64,000 nucleotides of DNA from CALBPI01 sp942491885 (GCA_942491885.1 CALOCQ010000003.1:618329-682328); one strand, 5' to 3'; counted from the stretch's first letter, positions 7,150 to 16,313 are shown. Notes: generated by a model not told the origin, from the sequence alone. Made by a program: numbers and translations.

Positions 7150-8616
7150 TCAACGCATCGGTTTCCTTTGCCACGCAAGCAGCTTCTTAAACAGTCCGGC
7201 GACAAATGGCGTTAGCCTTGTGCGGTTATATGCGTCGGCGAGTCGGCGCAGATATTCCGACCGCGTCGGGTAGGCGAGTACTGCCGCATCCAATTCGCCG
7301 AGGCCGCGTCCGTTTGCGACGAGTACGGCCAACGTCGCGATTTGTTCGCCGGCGTCATCGCCGACCAATGTCGCCGACAGGATCTTGTCGCCGCCTTTTT
7401 CTGTCAGTACACGCACGAAGCCTTTTGTTTCGCCCTCCGTTCTGGCGCGGTCCAGTTCGCTCCACTCGACACGGTAGGTATCGACGGCGACGCCTTGTTC
7501 TTTCAGGTCGGATTCTTCCGCGCCGACATGCGCGACTTCGGGATGCGTGTAGGTGCAGCGCGCGATGCGTTGCGGCTGTGCCTTGCCGCGCCCGAAGAAC
7601 AAGGTGTTGCGTACAATAATGCGTGCCTGATGATCTGCGTTGTTTGTGAACTGGTACTTCGAGCAGACATCGCCGGCGGCATAGATCCGTGGATTGCTGG
7701 TGCGTAATTTGTCGTCGACGACAATGCCTTTGCGCGGGTCGGATTCGACACCCGCCACGCCAAGATTCAGCGACTCGATATTAGGCTTTCGGCCCAGCGC
7801 GACGAGTACCTCGTCGACGGCAATCTCGCCGTTCGCAGTCTTGATATAGCGCGTATCGCCTTCGCGACGGATGCTTTCGGCGGCCGTACCGAGATGCAGA
7901 GTGACGCCGTCATAGCGCAATTGTTCGGCCAGCAATTCGCCGGCCTCTGGTGCCTCAAGCGGTATCGGTCGATCGGCCATTTCGAACACATGCACATCGC
8001 TGCCGAGGCGCGCAAATGCCTGCGCCAGCTCACAGCCGATCGGGCCGGCGCCGATGACACCGAGCGTCTTGGGCTGCTGCTTTAGATCAAATATGGTTTC
8101 GTTGGTCAGCGCGCCGACCTCGTCCAGGCCGGGGATCGGCGGCAGTGCCGCGCGCGCGCCGGTCGTGATCACGATCTTGCTTGCGGTGAGTTGCGTGTCA
8201 CCGACCACGACAGTGCTGTCATCGACAAATGCCGCCTCACCGAGAAACACATCCACACCATTGTCGGTGTAGCGCTCGACAGAGTCGTGATGCGATATGC
8301 CTGCCCGTACTTCGCGCACCCAGGTCATCGCCTCGTCGAAGCTGATGTTCGCTCCGTGCGACTTGCGCGTTGCCATCGAGATCAATGCTTTGGAGGGTAC
8401 GCAGCCGACGTTCAGGCAATCGCCGCCCATCGCGTGGCGCTCGATCAATGCGACTTTTGCGCCGAGGCCAGCGGCCGCAATCGAAACGATAAGACCGGCA
8501 GGCCCGGCGCCGATCACCAGCAGGTTGTAGCCTTCCGGGTCCGGTGCGGGGTTGGTGTAGTCCTGCGGGAAAACAAGGTCGCGCCATTCTTCGTCAAAAT
8601 GCGATCCGGGATACAT
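7150..8616 (-). CDS. FAD-dependent pyridine nucleotide-disulfide oxidoreductase (mercuric reductase-like)
   Basis: 488 residues from ATG 8616, which has a strong CGAGGAGG site; a longer frame to 8682 lacks one. FAD-binding GAGPAG lies at residues 36-41, and the redox pair is in GGDCLNVGCVPSK (Cys67 and Cys72). A second GAGPIG dinucleotide motif and the AAGDV motif follow, then a dimerisation domain. It lacks the N-terminal HMA domain and C-terminal Cys pair of true MerA. The usual C-terminal H-P-T-x-x-E motif reads AYPTRSE, so the base-acting His appears absent. It is separated by one base from a TVP38 gene, a common pairing. Electron acceptor unknown. Confidence 0.88.
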   Translation of the reverse strand: MYPGSHFDEEWRDLVFPQDYTNPAPDPEGYNLLVIGAGPAGLIVSIAAAGLGAKVALIERHAMGGDCLNVGCVPSKALISMATRKSHGANISFDEAMTWVREVRAGISHHDSVERYTDNGVDVFLGEAAFVDDSTVVVGDTQLTASKIVITTGARAALPPIPGLDEVGALTNETIFDLKQQPKTLGVIGAGPIGCELAQAFARLGSDVHVFEMADRPIPLEAPEAGELLAEQLRYDGVTLHLGTAAESIRREGDTRYIKTANGEIAVDEVLVALGRKPNIESLNLGVAGVESDPRKGIVVDDKLRTSNPRIYAAGDVCSKYQFTNNADHQARIIVRNTLFFGRGKAQPQRIARCTYTHPEVAHVGAEESDLKEQGVAVDTYRVEWSELDRARTEGETKGFVRVLTEKGGDKILSATLVGDDAGEQIATLAVLVANGRGLGELDAAVLAYPTRSEYLRRLADAYNRTRLTPFVAGLFKKLLAWQRKPMR

Positions 8617-8617
8617 G

Positions 8618-9334
8618 TCAGGCCTCCTCGGCCGGGGTTTCGGTGTTGACGCCGATCGTTTCCGACAACGTTCGAGATGCAAATCGTGCGATTAGTATGG
8701 TGACGACAGCCGTAGCAACCAGCCCACCGATGAAAAAGATCCGTCCGTACGGTCCAGACTCGTAGTTGCCGGCGAGCAGGCTGGCAAGGTCATTCGCCGC
8801 GCTGCCGATGTACACATAAAGAATGGTGCCGGGCAGCATGCCGATCCATGAACCGAAGAAGTAGTTTTTTAATGACATGCCGGTGACGCTCATTAAGTAG
8901 TTCATCACGTTAAACGGGAAAATCGGTGATGAGCGCAGCAGTAGCATAACGAGAAAACCGCGATCCTCAGTGGCTTTGTCTATCGCACTGAGCCGCGGGT
9001 CGTTGCCGATTTTTTGTTTCACCCAGCCGCGGCCGAGTGAGCGACCAACCAGGAACGCGGCGGTCGCGCCGAGAATGCTGGAGACGGAAACCAGTAATGT
9101 GCCGTAGACGACGCCGAATACATAACCGGCAGCGAGCGTCAGGATCGAGCCGGGGATCATCAGTACCGTCGCCGCGATGTAGGCGACGATAAATACGAGC
9201 CACGCCGTTTGCCGGTTTGCGTCGATCCATTGCACCAGGCCGGTCAGCCAGTCGACGATAGGGAATTGCCAGGCCGCGATGACCAGCAATACGATCGCTG
9301 TGACAAGGACCGCGAGTTTCTGTTTCGATTTCAT
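8618..9334 (-). CDS. TVP38/TMEM64 (SNARE-associated/DedA-like) membrane protein
   Basis: 238 residues starting at ATG 9334 (MKSKQKLAVLV). About six hydrophobic segments are visible. The family signature lies in the middle: a PGSILTLAAGYVFG stretch, then G-A-T-x-A-F-x-x-G-R (GATAAFLVGRSLGRGW) and FPFNVMNYLMSVTGM. These proteins resemble DedA/VTT-domain lipid scramblases or transporters; no substrate is known. It lies between the DUF2064 transferase (19 nt upstream) and the oxidoreductase (1 nt downstream), so the four genes probably form an operon. Confidence 0.92.
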   Translation of the reverse strand: MKSKQKLAVLVTAIVLLVIAAWQFPIVDWLTGLVQWIDANRQTAWLVFIVAYIAATVLMIPGSILTLAAGYVFGVVYGTLLVSVSSILGATAAFLVGRSLGRGWVKQKIGNDPRLSAIDKATEDRGFLVMLLLRSSPIFPFNVMNYLMSVTGMSLKNYFFGSWIGMLPGTILYVYIGSAANDLASLLAGNYESGPYGRIFFIGGLVATAVVTILIARFASRTLSETIGVNTETPAEEA

Positions 9335-9353
9335 AAAGTATCCGTTCGTGTTG

Positions 9354-10070
9354 TCAGGCGCTGACGCGCCCGCTGAGCGCGTCATGGCGCAGTGCAATAT
9401 ATTCTTTGAGCCAGGCGCGCAAAGCGATTCTCGCCGCACGCTTGTCCGCGGTCAGCGCATGCACAGCGGATGCTAACTGGTCCGCCTCGTCGATGTCGGC
9501 ATGTTCGGGTGCCCAGCTTACGCGCCAGCCGCTTGCTTCGCAGCGCTTTGCCAGCGCCTGACCGAGCGCGTCTGTGGACCACGGCAAGTCTTCCAATGTT
9601 GGCCAGCCGCGGCGCGTGCCCATCGCCACGACACCGCCGTCGCGCGCGCGGCCGAGCACGACATCGTTTTGCATGAGTGCAGTGGCACAGTCCTGTAAAT
9701 ATTCCGGTGTGATCGTCGGGGCATCGCAACCGATAAATAGTTGCCGCTGATAGTCGGCTGCGAGCGCGTGTGTCGCGGCGTTAAGACGCCGGCCGAGATT
9801 ACCTGAGGATTGTGTGATCACGCGAGCCTCGGGCATGCGAGCTTGCGCCCACGCCGAGTCGTCGGACCCGGCAATACAGATCACCGAAGGCCCTTGCCAC
9901 AACGCGAGGTCCTCCAATGCGCAGTCAAACAGATGTTGTGACAACGCGTAGGCGATGTCCTGACCGAGGGTCGCCGCAACGCGTTGTTTGCCGACACCCG
10001 GCCGCGGGCGTTTCGCCACCAATACCAGTGCGCAGTCATGCTGAGCGTCTTGTTGTCGCGTTGCTGTCAT
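9354..10070 (-). CDS. TIGR04282-type glycosyltransferase (DUF2064)
   Basis: 238 residues from ATG 10070. The N-terminal VLVAKRPRPGVGKQRVA resembles the nucleotide-binding loop of nucleotidyltransferase-like GT-A proteins. GCDAPTITPEYL matches the family GxDxPxL motif and the ARDGGVVAMG stretch matches its G-G-(Y/V/C)-x-x-(I/M)-G motif. It belongs to the rSAM/selenodomain-associated transferase 1 family, sometimes labelled arsenosugar biosynthesis glycosyltransferase. The companion transferase 2 lies at 6100-6792. The radical-SAM partner that gave the family its name is not in the window. Start has no strong ribosome-binding site. Confidence 0.87.
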   Translation of the reverse strand: MTATRQQDAQHDCALVLVAKRPRPGVGKQRVAATLGQDIAYALSQHLFDCALEDLALWQGPSVICIAGSDDSAWAQARMPEARVITQSSGNLGRRLNAATHALAADYQRQLFIGCDAPTITPEYLQDCATALMQNDVVLGRARDGGVVAMGTRRGWPTLEDLPWSTDALGQALAKRCEASGWRVSWAPEHADIDEADQLASAVHALTADKRAARIALRAWLKEYIALRHDALSGRVSA

Positions 10071-10196
10071 GTCGATTGAACTTCAAACCCGTTGCTTGCA
10101 CTACCAAGACCGCACAGGGTGCAGAAACATTTCAGGGCATCACGGGCAAACGCGAGCAACTCATACACACGGCGGTTTGGATTCGGGTGGCGGTGT

Positions 10197-10535
10197 TCAG
10201 ACAGCCTGGTCGCCGGACTCGCCGGTGCGGATGCGGATGACCTGCTCCAGCGGCGTAACGAAAATCTTGCCGTCGCCGACCTTGCCGGTGCGCGCAGCCG
10301 CGATCAGCGCCTCGATAACAGATTCGGTCTGGTCGGCGGCCACCGCAATTTCGATTTTACTCTTGGGCAGGAAATCGACCACATACTCCGCGCCGCGATA
10401 CAGTTCGGTGTGGCCGCGCTGGCGCCCGAAGCCTTTGACTTCCGTGACCGTCATGCCCTGAACGCCGAGCTCCGCGAGTGCGTTGCGCACGTCATCGAGA
10501 CGGAAGGGCTTTATAATTGCGGTTATCAGATTCAT
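10197..10535 (-). CDS. PII nitrogen regulatory protein (GlnB/GlnK)
   Basis: 112 residues from ATG 10535. The sequence is canonical PII: MNLITAIIKPFRLDDVRNAL, then KGFGRQRGHTELYRGAEY with the uridylylation target Tyr51 in the T-loop, the B-loop TGKVGDGKIFV and a C-terminal RIRTGE. PII senses ATP/ADP and 2-oxoglutarate and controls glutamine synthetase adenylylation, AmtB and other targets. The N-terminus is GlnK-like while the T-loop end VDFLPK is GlnB-like, and there is no amtB, glnA or nadE neighbour, so I leave the symbol open. It is divergent from the NUDIX gene with about 100 bp between starts. Confidence 0.95.
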   Translation of the reverse strand: MNLITAIIKPFRLDDVRNALAELGVQGMTVTEVKGFGRQRGHTELYRGAEYVVDFLPKSKIEIAVAADQTESVIEALIAAARTGKVGDGKIFVTPLEQVIRIRTGESGDQAV

Positions 10536-10636
10536 GACAGGCTCCGGTGGGGTCGATCTGCGCTCTGCCGATAGTGTATAACACATTGAGTTGCGGCTGG
10601 CGGTCGCAGTTTTTCGGGTAGTGACAGGAACGACTT

Positions 10637-11449
10637 ATGCAGATCCGTGACGAGGATGCGCAGGCCTCTCCAGCGAAGAATTCGGCGACAATCATGCTGT
10701 TGCGGGACAAAGCGTCCGCCGGCATCGAGGTGTTCATGCTCCAGCGCCATGCGGGGGCGGATTTCGCCAACGCCTTCGTATTCCCGGGCGGGCTTGCGGG
10801 CGATGCCGATTATGCCGATAGCCTGGAGCCGTTTTGCTGTGGGCTCGACGACCGCCAGGCATCGGAACAAATGGGCCTTGAGCGCGGCGGGCTCGGCCTG
10901 TGGGTCGCCGCCATTCGCGAGTGTTTTGAGGAAAGCGGCTATTTGCTGGCGCGCGATTTTACCGGTGCCATGTGCCAGCCGGGGGCGCCGGAGCATGCGG
11001 ATCGCTATGCCGACTACCGTCGCGCGCTGGCCGCCAATGAGATTCAGTTGCAGGCGGTATGTGAGACGGAGTCGCTGACGCTGCTGTGCAGCGCCATCGA
11101 ATACGTCAGTTTCTGGACCACGCCGGTCGTCTTTGAGCGTCGCTATGCCACGCGCTTTTTTGTCGCCGCTGTGCCCGAGGGCCAGCATGGCGTTGCCGAC
11201 GGCCGCGAGACAGTCGACAGCGTGTGGGTGTGTCCGCGTGATGCGATTGCCTCTGACCGGGAGCCGCAGTTGAAGCTGCATCCGCCAACGACCGAGAACC
11301 TGCGTTGGCTAGCGCAGTTCGATAGCGTCGATGAGGCGATGGCGGCCGCCGCGGCAATGGATAAGGCGTCCATCGAGGAGATTCTGCCCGTCGTGAGTCG
11401 CGACGACGCCGGCATGCGCATCACATTGCCCGATGGGCGGGTGGCCTGA
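10637..11449 (+). CDS. NUDIX hydrolase with insertion, NUDT19-like
   Basis: 270 residues from ATG 10637. The Nudix box is split: FPGG at about residues 49-52, an insertion of about 40 residues, then RECFEESG at 94-101 (the R-E-x-x-E-E metal-binding helix). This large insertion inside the Nudix box is a feature of the NUDT19/RP2p-like group, whose members hydrolyse CoA esters in animals; bacterial substrate unknown. Overlap with the downstream MBL-fold gene by one nucleotide (TGATG) implies translational coupling. This adjacent pairing also recalls fused or adjacent NUDIX-LACTB2-like genes in other bacteria, an association from memory rather than shown here. Confidence 0.88.
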   Translation: MQIRDEDAQASPAKNSATIMLLRDKASAGIEVFMLQRHAGADFANAFVFPGGLAGDADYADSLEPFCCGLDDRQASEQMGLERGGLGLWVAAIRECFEESGYLLARDFTGAMCQPGAPEHADRYADYRRALAANEIQLQAVCETESLTLLCSAIEYVSFWTTPVVFERRYATRFFVAAVPEGQHGVADGRETVDSVWVCPRDAIASDREPQLKLHPPTTENLRWLAQFDSVDEAMAAAAAMDKASIEEILPVVSRDDAGMRITLPDGRVA

Positions 11450-12300
11450 TGGGCATGCAGGTTATCGCCACTCGCCCGGTCACGCTTGACGAGGATGTCG
11501 TGCGTTACACCGCACCGAATCCGGGGCGTATGACGGGCGCCGGTACCAATGGCTATTTCATCGGCGATGCCGAAATCATGATCGATCCGGGCCCGGCGAT
11601 GCCGAAACATGTCGACGCGCTGGTCGACTACTGCGCCGGCCGACTGAAAAAAATCCTCGTCAGTCACACGCATCGCGATCACTCGCCGGCGGCTATGTTG
11701 CTCGCCGAGCGCACCGGTGCGGAGGTCTACGGCATGTTGCCGCCCGAGACCCCGGAGAACGATCATTTCTTCAAGCCCGACCATGTTATTCGCCACGGCG
11801 ATGTCATCGAGCAGGGTGCGCATCGGGTCACGGTCATTCACACGCCCGGACATGCCTCGAATCACGTTTGTTTCCTGCTCGAACGCAATGGCATGCTGTT
11901 TACCGGCGACCACATCATGAACGGCTCGACCGTGGTGATCGCCGCGCCGGACGGCAATATGCGCGAGTATCTGGCCTCGCTGGAATTGCTCAAGGACTAC
12001 GCCCCGAGGGTTATCGCGCCAGGCCATGGCGAGTTGCTGGATGAGCCCGAAAAGGTGATCGACTGGATCGTCGCGCACCGGCTGGAGCGCGAGGCGAAGG
12101 TGCGCGACCGGTTGCAAAAGTTGGCGCCGTGCACGACGGCCACGTTGTTGCCGTCGGTCTACGACGAAGTGGATCCGATGCTGTTGCCGATCGCGCGTTA
12201 CTCGCTCGTCGCGCACCTCGACAAGCTGGTCGAGGACGGCGAGATAGAGGAACTCGAGGATGAGTGGCATTTCGTCGGGCAGGATGATGTGACGCCGTAG
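11449..12300 (+). CDS. MBL-fold metallo-hydrolase, LACTB2-like
   Basis: 283 residues from ATG 11449. The metal-binding motif is SHTHRDHSPAA with His73, His75, Asp77 and His78. Further ligands are in HTPGHASNH and FTGDHIM, and PGHGE supplies the last His. The C-terminal part of about 80 residues looks like the winged-helix-type extension of LACTB2-like proteins (RLEREAKVRDRL onward). LACTB2 is an endoribonuclease in animals; bacterial members are annotated as hydrolases with unknown substrate. It is coupled to the NUDIX gene. About 180 bp separate it from rmlB. Confidence 0.9.
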   Translation: MGMQVIATRPVTLDEDVVRYTAPNPGRMTGAGTNGYFIGDAEIMIDPGPAMPKHVDALVDYCAGRLKKILVSHTHRDHSPAAMLLAERTGAEVYGMLPPETPENDHFFKPDHVIRHGDVIEQGAHRVTVIHTPGHASNHVCFLLERNGMLFTGDHIMNGSTVVIAAPDGNMREYLASLELLKDYAPRVIAPGHGELLDEPEKVIDWIVAHRLEREAKVRDRLQKLAPCTTATLLPSVYDEVDPMLLPIARYSLVAHLDKLVEDGEIEELEDEWHFVGQDDVTP

Positions 12301-12477
12301 GGCATATCGAATCGATGTCTGCGCCCGGCCATTGTAAATCTGGCGATCCGGCGGGCAGGTGCTGCCTAATGAGATACAATAATGCGCATCTACTATTGAT
12401 GAATCGCTCTGGCCGACACATCGGGTTGGTCAGAAGCCACTCCGGCGCGGGTTTCCTCCAAAGACAGTGACTGGGAT

Positions 12478-13551
12478 ATGAGAATTTTAGTAACGGGCGG
12501 CTCCGGATTTATTGGTTCCGCGCTGATACGTCACCTGATTAGCAATACCGGAGACGAGGTTCTCAACTATGACGCCCTGACATATGCCGGTAATTCGCAA
12601 TCGCTGGCTGACGTTGCGGATAGTCCGAACTACTCGTTCGTGCACGCCAATATTTGCGATGCGGAGCGTCTGCAACGGGTAATTAAAGACTTCCGGCCGC
12701 ATTTGGTCATGCATCTGGCGGCTGAGAGTCACGTGGACCGGTCAATCGACGGGCCTCGTGTATTTGTCGAAACAAATATTGTTGGTACCTATACGCTTCT
12801 GGAGGCGTGCCGAAATTATTGGCAGTCGCTGGCTGACCAGGAGCGTGCAACGTTTCGGTTTCATCACATTTCGACTGATGAGGTATACGGCGACCTGGAA
12901 GGGCCCGATGACTTCTTCACGGAGGAGACGGCATATTCACCAAGCTCGCCTTATTCCGCGACCAAGGCAGGTAGCGATCACCTGGTGCGCGCATGGTCGC
13001 GAACGTTCGGGCTGCCGGTTGTCATTACCAATTGTTCCAATAATTACGGCCCATACCATTTTCCGGAAAAGTTAATTCCGTTGATGATATTGAACGCGCT
13101 CAAGGAAAAGCCGCTGCCAGTTTATGGTGATGGCCTGCAGGTCAGGGATTGGCTTTATGTCGAGGATCATGCGCGCGCTTTAGAGATTGTTGCTCGATCG
13201 GGTGTGACGGGTGAGACATACAATATTGGTGGCAACAGTTGCCGTACCAATCTCGACGTCGTGCGTTTGGTCTGTGAGCTGCTGGATGAGCTTGCGCCTC
13301 GGCGCTCAAGCGGTGATGCGCACTACAGCAACCTGATTGAATTTGTCGAGGATCGTCCCGGACACGACCGCCGATACGCGATAGATTCGCGGAAGATCGA
13401 ACGTGAGTTAGGATGGCGGCCTGTTGAATCTTTTGAGTCGGGAATGCGCAAGACCGTTCAGTGGTATCTTGAGAACAGTAGTTGGTATGAACGCGTGTTG
13501 GACGGTTCCTACCGCCTCGAACGCCTTGGCACAGGAAGCGTGAACACGTGA
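12478..13551 (+). CDS. rfbB: dTDP-glucose 4,6-dehydratase
   Basis: 357 residues from ATG 12478. NAD-binding GGSGFIG lies at residues 7-13. The catalytic triad is in ISTDEVYGD (Thr133, Asp134, Glu135) and YSATK (Tyr159, Lys163), all as in RmlB/RffG. It converts dTDP-glucose to dTDP-4-keto-6-deoxyglucose, the branch point for rhamnose, Fuc4NAc and dideoxy sugars. It is the first gene of a tightly packed run: rmlA starts 4 nt before its stop. There are no rmlC or rmlD genes here, so the keto sugar is probably sent to WecE rather than to rhamnose. rmlB and rffG are alternative names. Confidence 0.96.
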   Translation: MRILVTGGSGFIGSALIRHLISNTGDEVLNYDALTYAGNSQSLADVADSPNYSFVHANICDAERLQRVIKDFRPHLVMHLAAESHVDRSIDGPRVFVETNIVGTYTLLEACRNYWQSLADQERATFRFHHISTDEVYGDLEGPDDFFTEETAYSPSSPYSATKAGSDHLVRAWSRTFGLPVVITNCSNNYGPYHFPEKLIPLMILNALKEKPLPVYGDGLQVRDWLYVEDHARALEIVARSGVTGETYNIGGNSCRTNLDVVRLVCELLDELAPRRSSGDAHYSNLIEFVEDRPGHDRRYAIDSRKIERELGWRPVESFESGMRKTVQWYLENSSWYERVLDGSYRLERLGTGSVNT

Positions 13552-14417
13552 AAGGAATTATTCTTGCGGGTGGCTCGGGCACCAGGCTATACCCGGTCAC
13601 GCGCGGCGTCTCCAAACAATTGCTGCCGGTGTATGACAAGCCGATGGTCTACTACCCGCTATCGGTGCTAATGCTTGCCGGCATCAGGGAGATCCTGGTA
13701 ATTACGACGCCGGAAGATCAGTCGAGCTTCAGGGCGCTACTGGGCAATGGCGAGGATTTTGGCGTCAGTCTCGAATATGCGGTTCAGTCGTCGCCGGATG
13801 GGTTGGCTCAATCATTCATCATTGGCGAGCATTTTATCGGTGAGAGTTCGGTTTGCCTGGTTCTCGGCGATAACATTTTCTACGGACAGGGCTTCGTACC
13901 CAAGCTCAAAAAGGGGGTCGCGAACGATTCCGGCGCAACGGTTTACGGCTACCAGGTCGTAGATCCTGAGCGCTTCGGTGTGGTCGAGTTCGATCAGCAT
14001 CAGAATGTTGTGTCCATTGAAGAGAAACCGCAAAGACCGAAGTCCAAATTCGCCATCACCGGACTGTATTTTTACGACAACGATGTGATTGAAATCGCGA
14101 AAGCGGTCAAACCATCAGAAAAAGGCGAGCTCGAGATTACCTCGGTCAATCAGGAGTACCTCCGCCAGGGGAGGCTGAGTGTCGAATTACTTGGTCGTGG
14201 GTTCGCATGGCTGGACACGGGTACGCATGACAGCCTCATGGAAGCGGGTCATTTCGTCCAGACCATTGAGAGGCGGCAGGGGTTCAAGATTGCCTGTCTT
14301 GAGGAGATTGGCTATCGCAACGGTTGGATAACAGAGTCGAGAATTGAGCGAATTGCCGACCGTCTGGGCAGCACTAACTATGCAGAGTATCTCAGAGGAT
14401 TGCTGCGAGATGTCTGA
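13548..14417 (+). CDS. rfbA: Glucose-1-phosphate thymidylyltransferase
   Basis: 289 residues from GTG 13548 (GTGA overlap with rfbB). The nucleotidyltransferase signature GIILAGGSGTRLYPVT and the following KQLLPVYDKPMVYYPL are typical of RmlA/RffH, as is LVLGDNIFYG. It makes dTDP-glucose from dTTP and glucose-1-phosphate, feeding RfbB. Length matches the family (about 290). It is followed with an 8-nt overlap by the WecD-like acetyltransferase. rmlA or rffH are equivalent names; which paralogue type cannot be told without a tree. Confidence 0.96.
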   Translation: MKGIILAGGSGTRLYPVTRGVSKQLLPVYDKPMVYYPLSVLMLAGIREILVITTPEDQSSFRALLGNGEDFGVSLEYAVQSSPDGLAQSFIIGEHFIGESSVCLVLGDNIFYGQGFVPKLKKGVANDSGATVYGYQVVDPERFGVVEFDQHQNVVSIEEKPQRPKSKFAITGLYFYDNDVIEIAKAVKPSEKGELEITSVNQEYLRQGRLSVELLGRGFAWLDTGTHDSLMEAGHFVQTIERRQGFKIACLEEIGYRNGWITESRIERIADRLGSTNYAEYLRGLLRDV

Positions 14418-15135
14418 TGAGACCGTCGCATTGCGCGAATGGGATAGTGACTTCTTCAGTCGGCGAGTCGGTGAATTGGACGCCCACAATCTGGAGAAGT
14501 CCTCTGCGCTGATTCTGGATCAGTACGATCTTGTCGTCTCGAAAATCAGCGCTCAGAGTCCGGACTTGGTGAGACAGGCAGAGTCATGTGGTTTCCGGTT
14601 TGCTGAGGCGGAGGTGGATTTTACGCTAACCGGACTACCTTCGCCCTCTCAAGGGATCGCGCTCGCTCCGGCAACGGCAGAAGATATTCCTGCGATCAAG
14701 GATATAGCCCGGCGAACGCTCAAGCATTCCCGGTTTTCGGAGCCGTGGTTTTCGCACGAAGATCGGGCGAGGCTCTATGCGCGCTGGGCGGAGAAGGCTG
14801 TCAGCGGAACATTCGACGATGTCTGCCTGGTGGAGCGCGGCAAAGACCAGGTGACCGGCTTTGTAACCATTCGGAAACTCCAATCAGGTGATGCGAGAAT
14901 CGGGCTGATAGCGGTGGATGCCGAAAGCGCTCGTCGCGGGATAGGAGCGCGGTTGCTGTCCCAGGCATACGCGTGGTGCGAGGGTCAGGGAATCACGACG
15001 CTGCATGTTGCCACGCAGGGTAGCAATCACGCAGCGCTTAAGTTCTATGCGCGAAATGCGTTTGCAATGTCCAGCCTTCATTATTGGCTCTACCGGACTC
15101 CGTCAGCAACGAGCGAACCCAATGAAACGTCATGA
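14410..15135 (+). CDS. wecD: dTDP-fucosamine acetyltransferase-like GNAT protein (WecD-like)
   Basis: 241 residues from ATG 14410, inside the end of rfbA. The N-terminal REWDSDFFSRRVGEL motif is typical of WecD/RffC. The C-terminal GNAT domain carries the acetyl-CoA loop RRGIGARLL and ends in HYWLYR, again WecD-like. WecD N-acetylates dTDP-4-amino-4,6-dideoxygalactose to dTDP-Fuc4NAc. The adjacent WecE, RfbA and RfbB complete this route. Longer upstream starts inside rfbA are unlikely. Confidence 0.87.
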   Translation: MSDETVALREWDSDFFSRRVGELDAHNLEKSSALILDQYDLVVSKISAQSPDLVRQAESCGFRFAEAEVDFTLTGLPSPSQGIALAPATAEDIPAIKDIARRTLKHSRFSEPWFSHEDRARLYARWAEKAVSGTFDDVCLVERGKDQVTGFVTIRKLQSGDARIGLIAVDAESARRGIGARLLSQAYAWCEGQGITTLHVATQGSNHAALKFYARNAFAMSSLHYWLYRTPSATSEPNETS

Positions 15136-15161
15136 ATCTGTGCAACGAGAGAGATCGGTAA

Positions 15162-16313
15162 ATGAGTGATGTCATCAGGTTCAACGAACCTTACATTACC
15201 GGCAATGAGCTCGAATACATTCGGGACGTGTTCGAGCGCCGCCACTTTCAGGGCAACGGCTTCTACACAGGCAAGTGCCAGTCTCTTATTGCGTCATTGA
15301 CCGGCTGTGAGAACGTGCTTCTGACCGATAGTTGCACCTCTGCATTGGAAATAGCGGCGCTGCTGTTGCGAACTGACGAACCACAAGAAGTGATCATGCC
15401 GTCCTACACGTTTTCGACGACGGCGTCAGCGTTCGCCCGGGCAGGATTCAAGATCGTGTTTGCGGAAATCGATTCCGCCACAATGATGCTTGACGTCGAT
15501 GACGTCGCGAGAAAGTTATCGGACAAGACGACAGCGATCGTCGCGGTGCACTACGGTGGACACTCAGCCGAACTTGGGCGAATACAACAGCTATGCGAGA
15601 CGTCCGGTACGCTCCTGGTGGAAGATGCGGCCCAAGCCTACGGTTGTTTTCTTGATGGGAAAGCGCTCGGCACATACGGCAGCTTTGGTTGTTACTCGTT
15701 TCATGAGACCAAGAATATTCATGCAGGCCTGTCCGGAGCGCTGCTGGTCAACGATTCGCGATTTGCCGACCGGGCTCGACATGTATGGGAGCGGGGAACA
15801 AATCGCCAGGATGTTTTGAAAGGTATTGTTGATAAATACTCGTGGGTTGAAGTCGGCGGGAGTTTCTATCCAAGCGAACTTCAAGCGGCTTTTCTTGCCG
15901 CGCAGCTGGAGTCATTTAGTGAGAACCTTTCTCAAAGAAAGCAGATCTATGACTGCTATGACGAGACTTTGCGTGAGGTCAAAGCATCCGGCTTCATTGA
16001 CTATCCGGTATTCGGTGATGACTTCGATTCCAACTACCATGCGTTTTTTGTGATCTTTGATAGCGAGGCAACCTGCGATCGCGTTCGGGAATACCTGCTC
16101 GAAAAATCTATCGCGGCCTACATCGGCTACGTGCCGCTGCATTCATCACGAGTGGGCAAGGGCATGGGCTATTCGGCCGCGGACCTGCCTGTGACGGAAG
16201 ACGCTGCGAAGCGTGTTCTGCGGCTGCCTTTTCACAATAACTTGAGCGGTGACGACGTGCGACGCGTCGCGCGCGCGATTCAGGAGATTCAGGCTAAGCA
16301 TTATGCAGTTTAG
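15162..16313 (+). CDS. wecE: dTDP-4-amino-4,6-dideoxygalactose transaminase
   Basis: 383 residues from ATG 15162. It is a DegT/DnrJ/EryC1/StrS aminotransferase with the PLP lysine Lys184 in the motif SFHETKN, which is characteristic of WecE/RffA, and the EDAAQAYG motif upstream. It transfers an amino group from glutamate to dTDP-4-keto-6-deoxyglucose, giving dTDP-4-amino-4,6-dideoxygalactose, the substrate of WecD. It is 26 nt after wecD and overlaps the next gene by 11 nt. Alternative: an FdtB-like 3-aminotransferase, less likely given the HETKN motif. Confidence 0.93.
   Translation: MSDVIRFNEPYITGNELEYIRDVFERRHFQGNGFYTGKCQSLIASLTGCENVLLTDSCTSALEIAALLLRTDEPQEVIMPSYTFSTTASAFARAGFKIVFAEIDSATMMLDVDDVARKLSDKTTAIVAVHYGGHSAELGRIQQLCETSGTLLVEDAAQAYGCFLDGKALGTYGSFGCYSFHETKNIHAGLSGALLVNDSRFADRARHVWERGTNRQDVLKGIVDKYSWVEVGGSFYPSELQAAFLAAQLESFSENLSQRKQIYDCYDETLREVKASGFIDYPVFGDDFDSNYHAFFVIFDSEATCDRVREYLLEKSIAAYIGYVPLHSSRVGKGMGYSAADLPVTEDAAKRVLRLPFHNNLSGDDVRRVARAIQEIQAKHYAV

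Noticed and set aside
11143..12270. Long minus-strand frame (375 codons) opposite the MBL-fold gene
   Set aside because: The plus-strand gene has all metal-binding motifs; the minus frame shows Arg/His/Val-rich shadow composition.
12370..12385. Possible promoter with TACAAT at 12375-12380 before rfbB
   Set aside because: No acceptable -35 hexamer at 16-18 bp upstream, so it cannot be supported.
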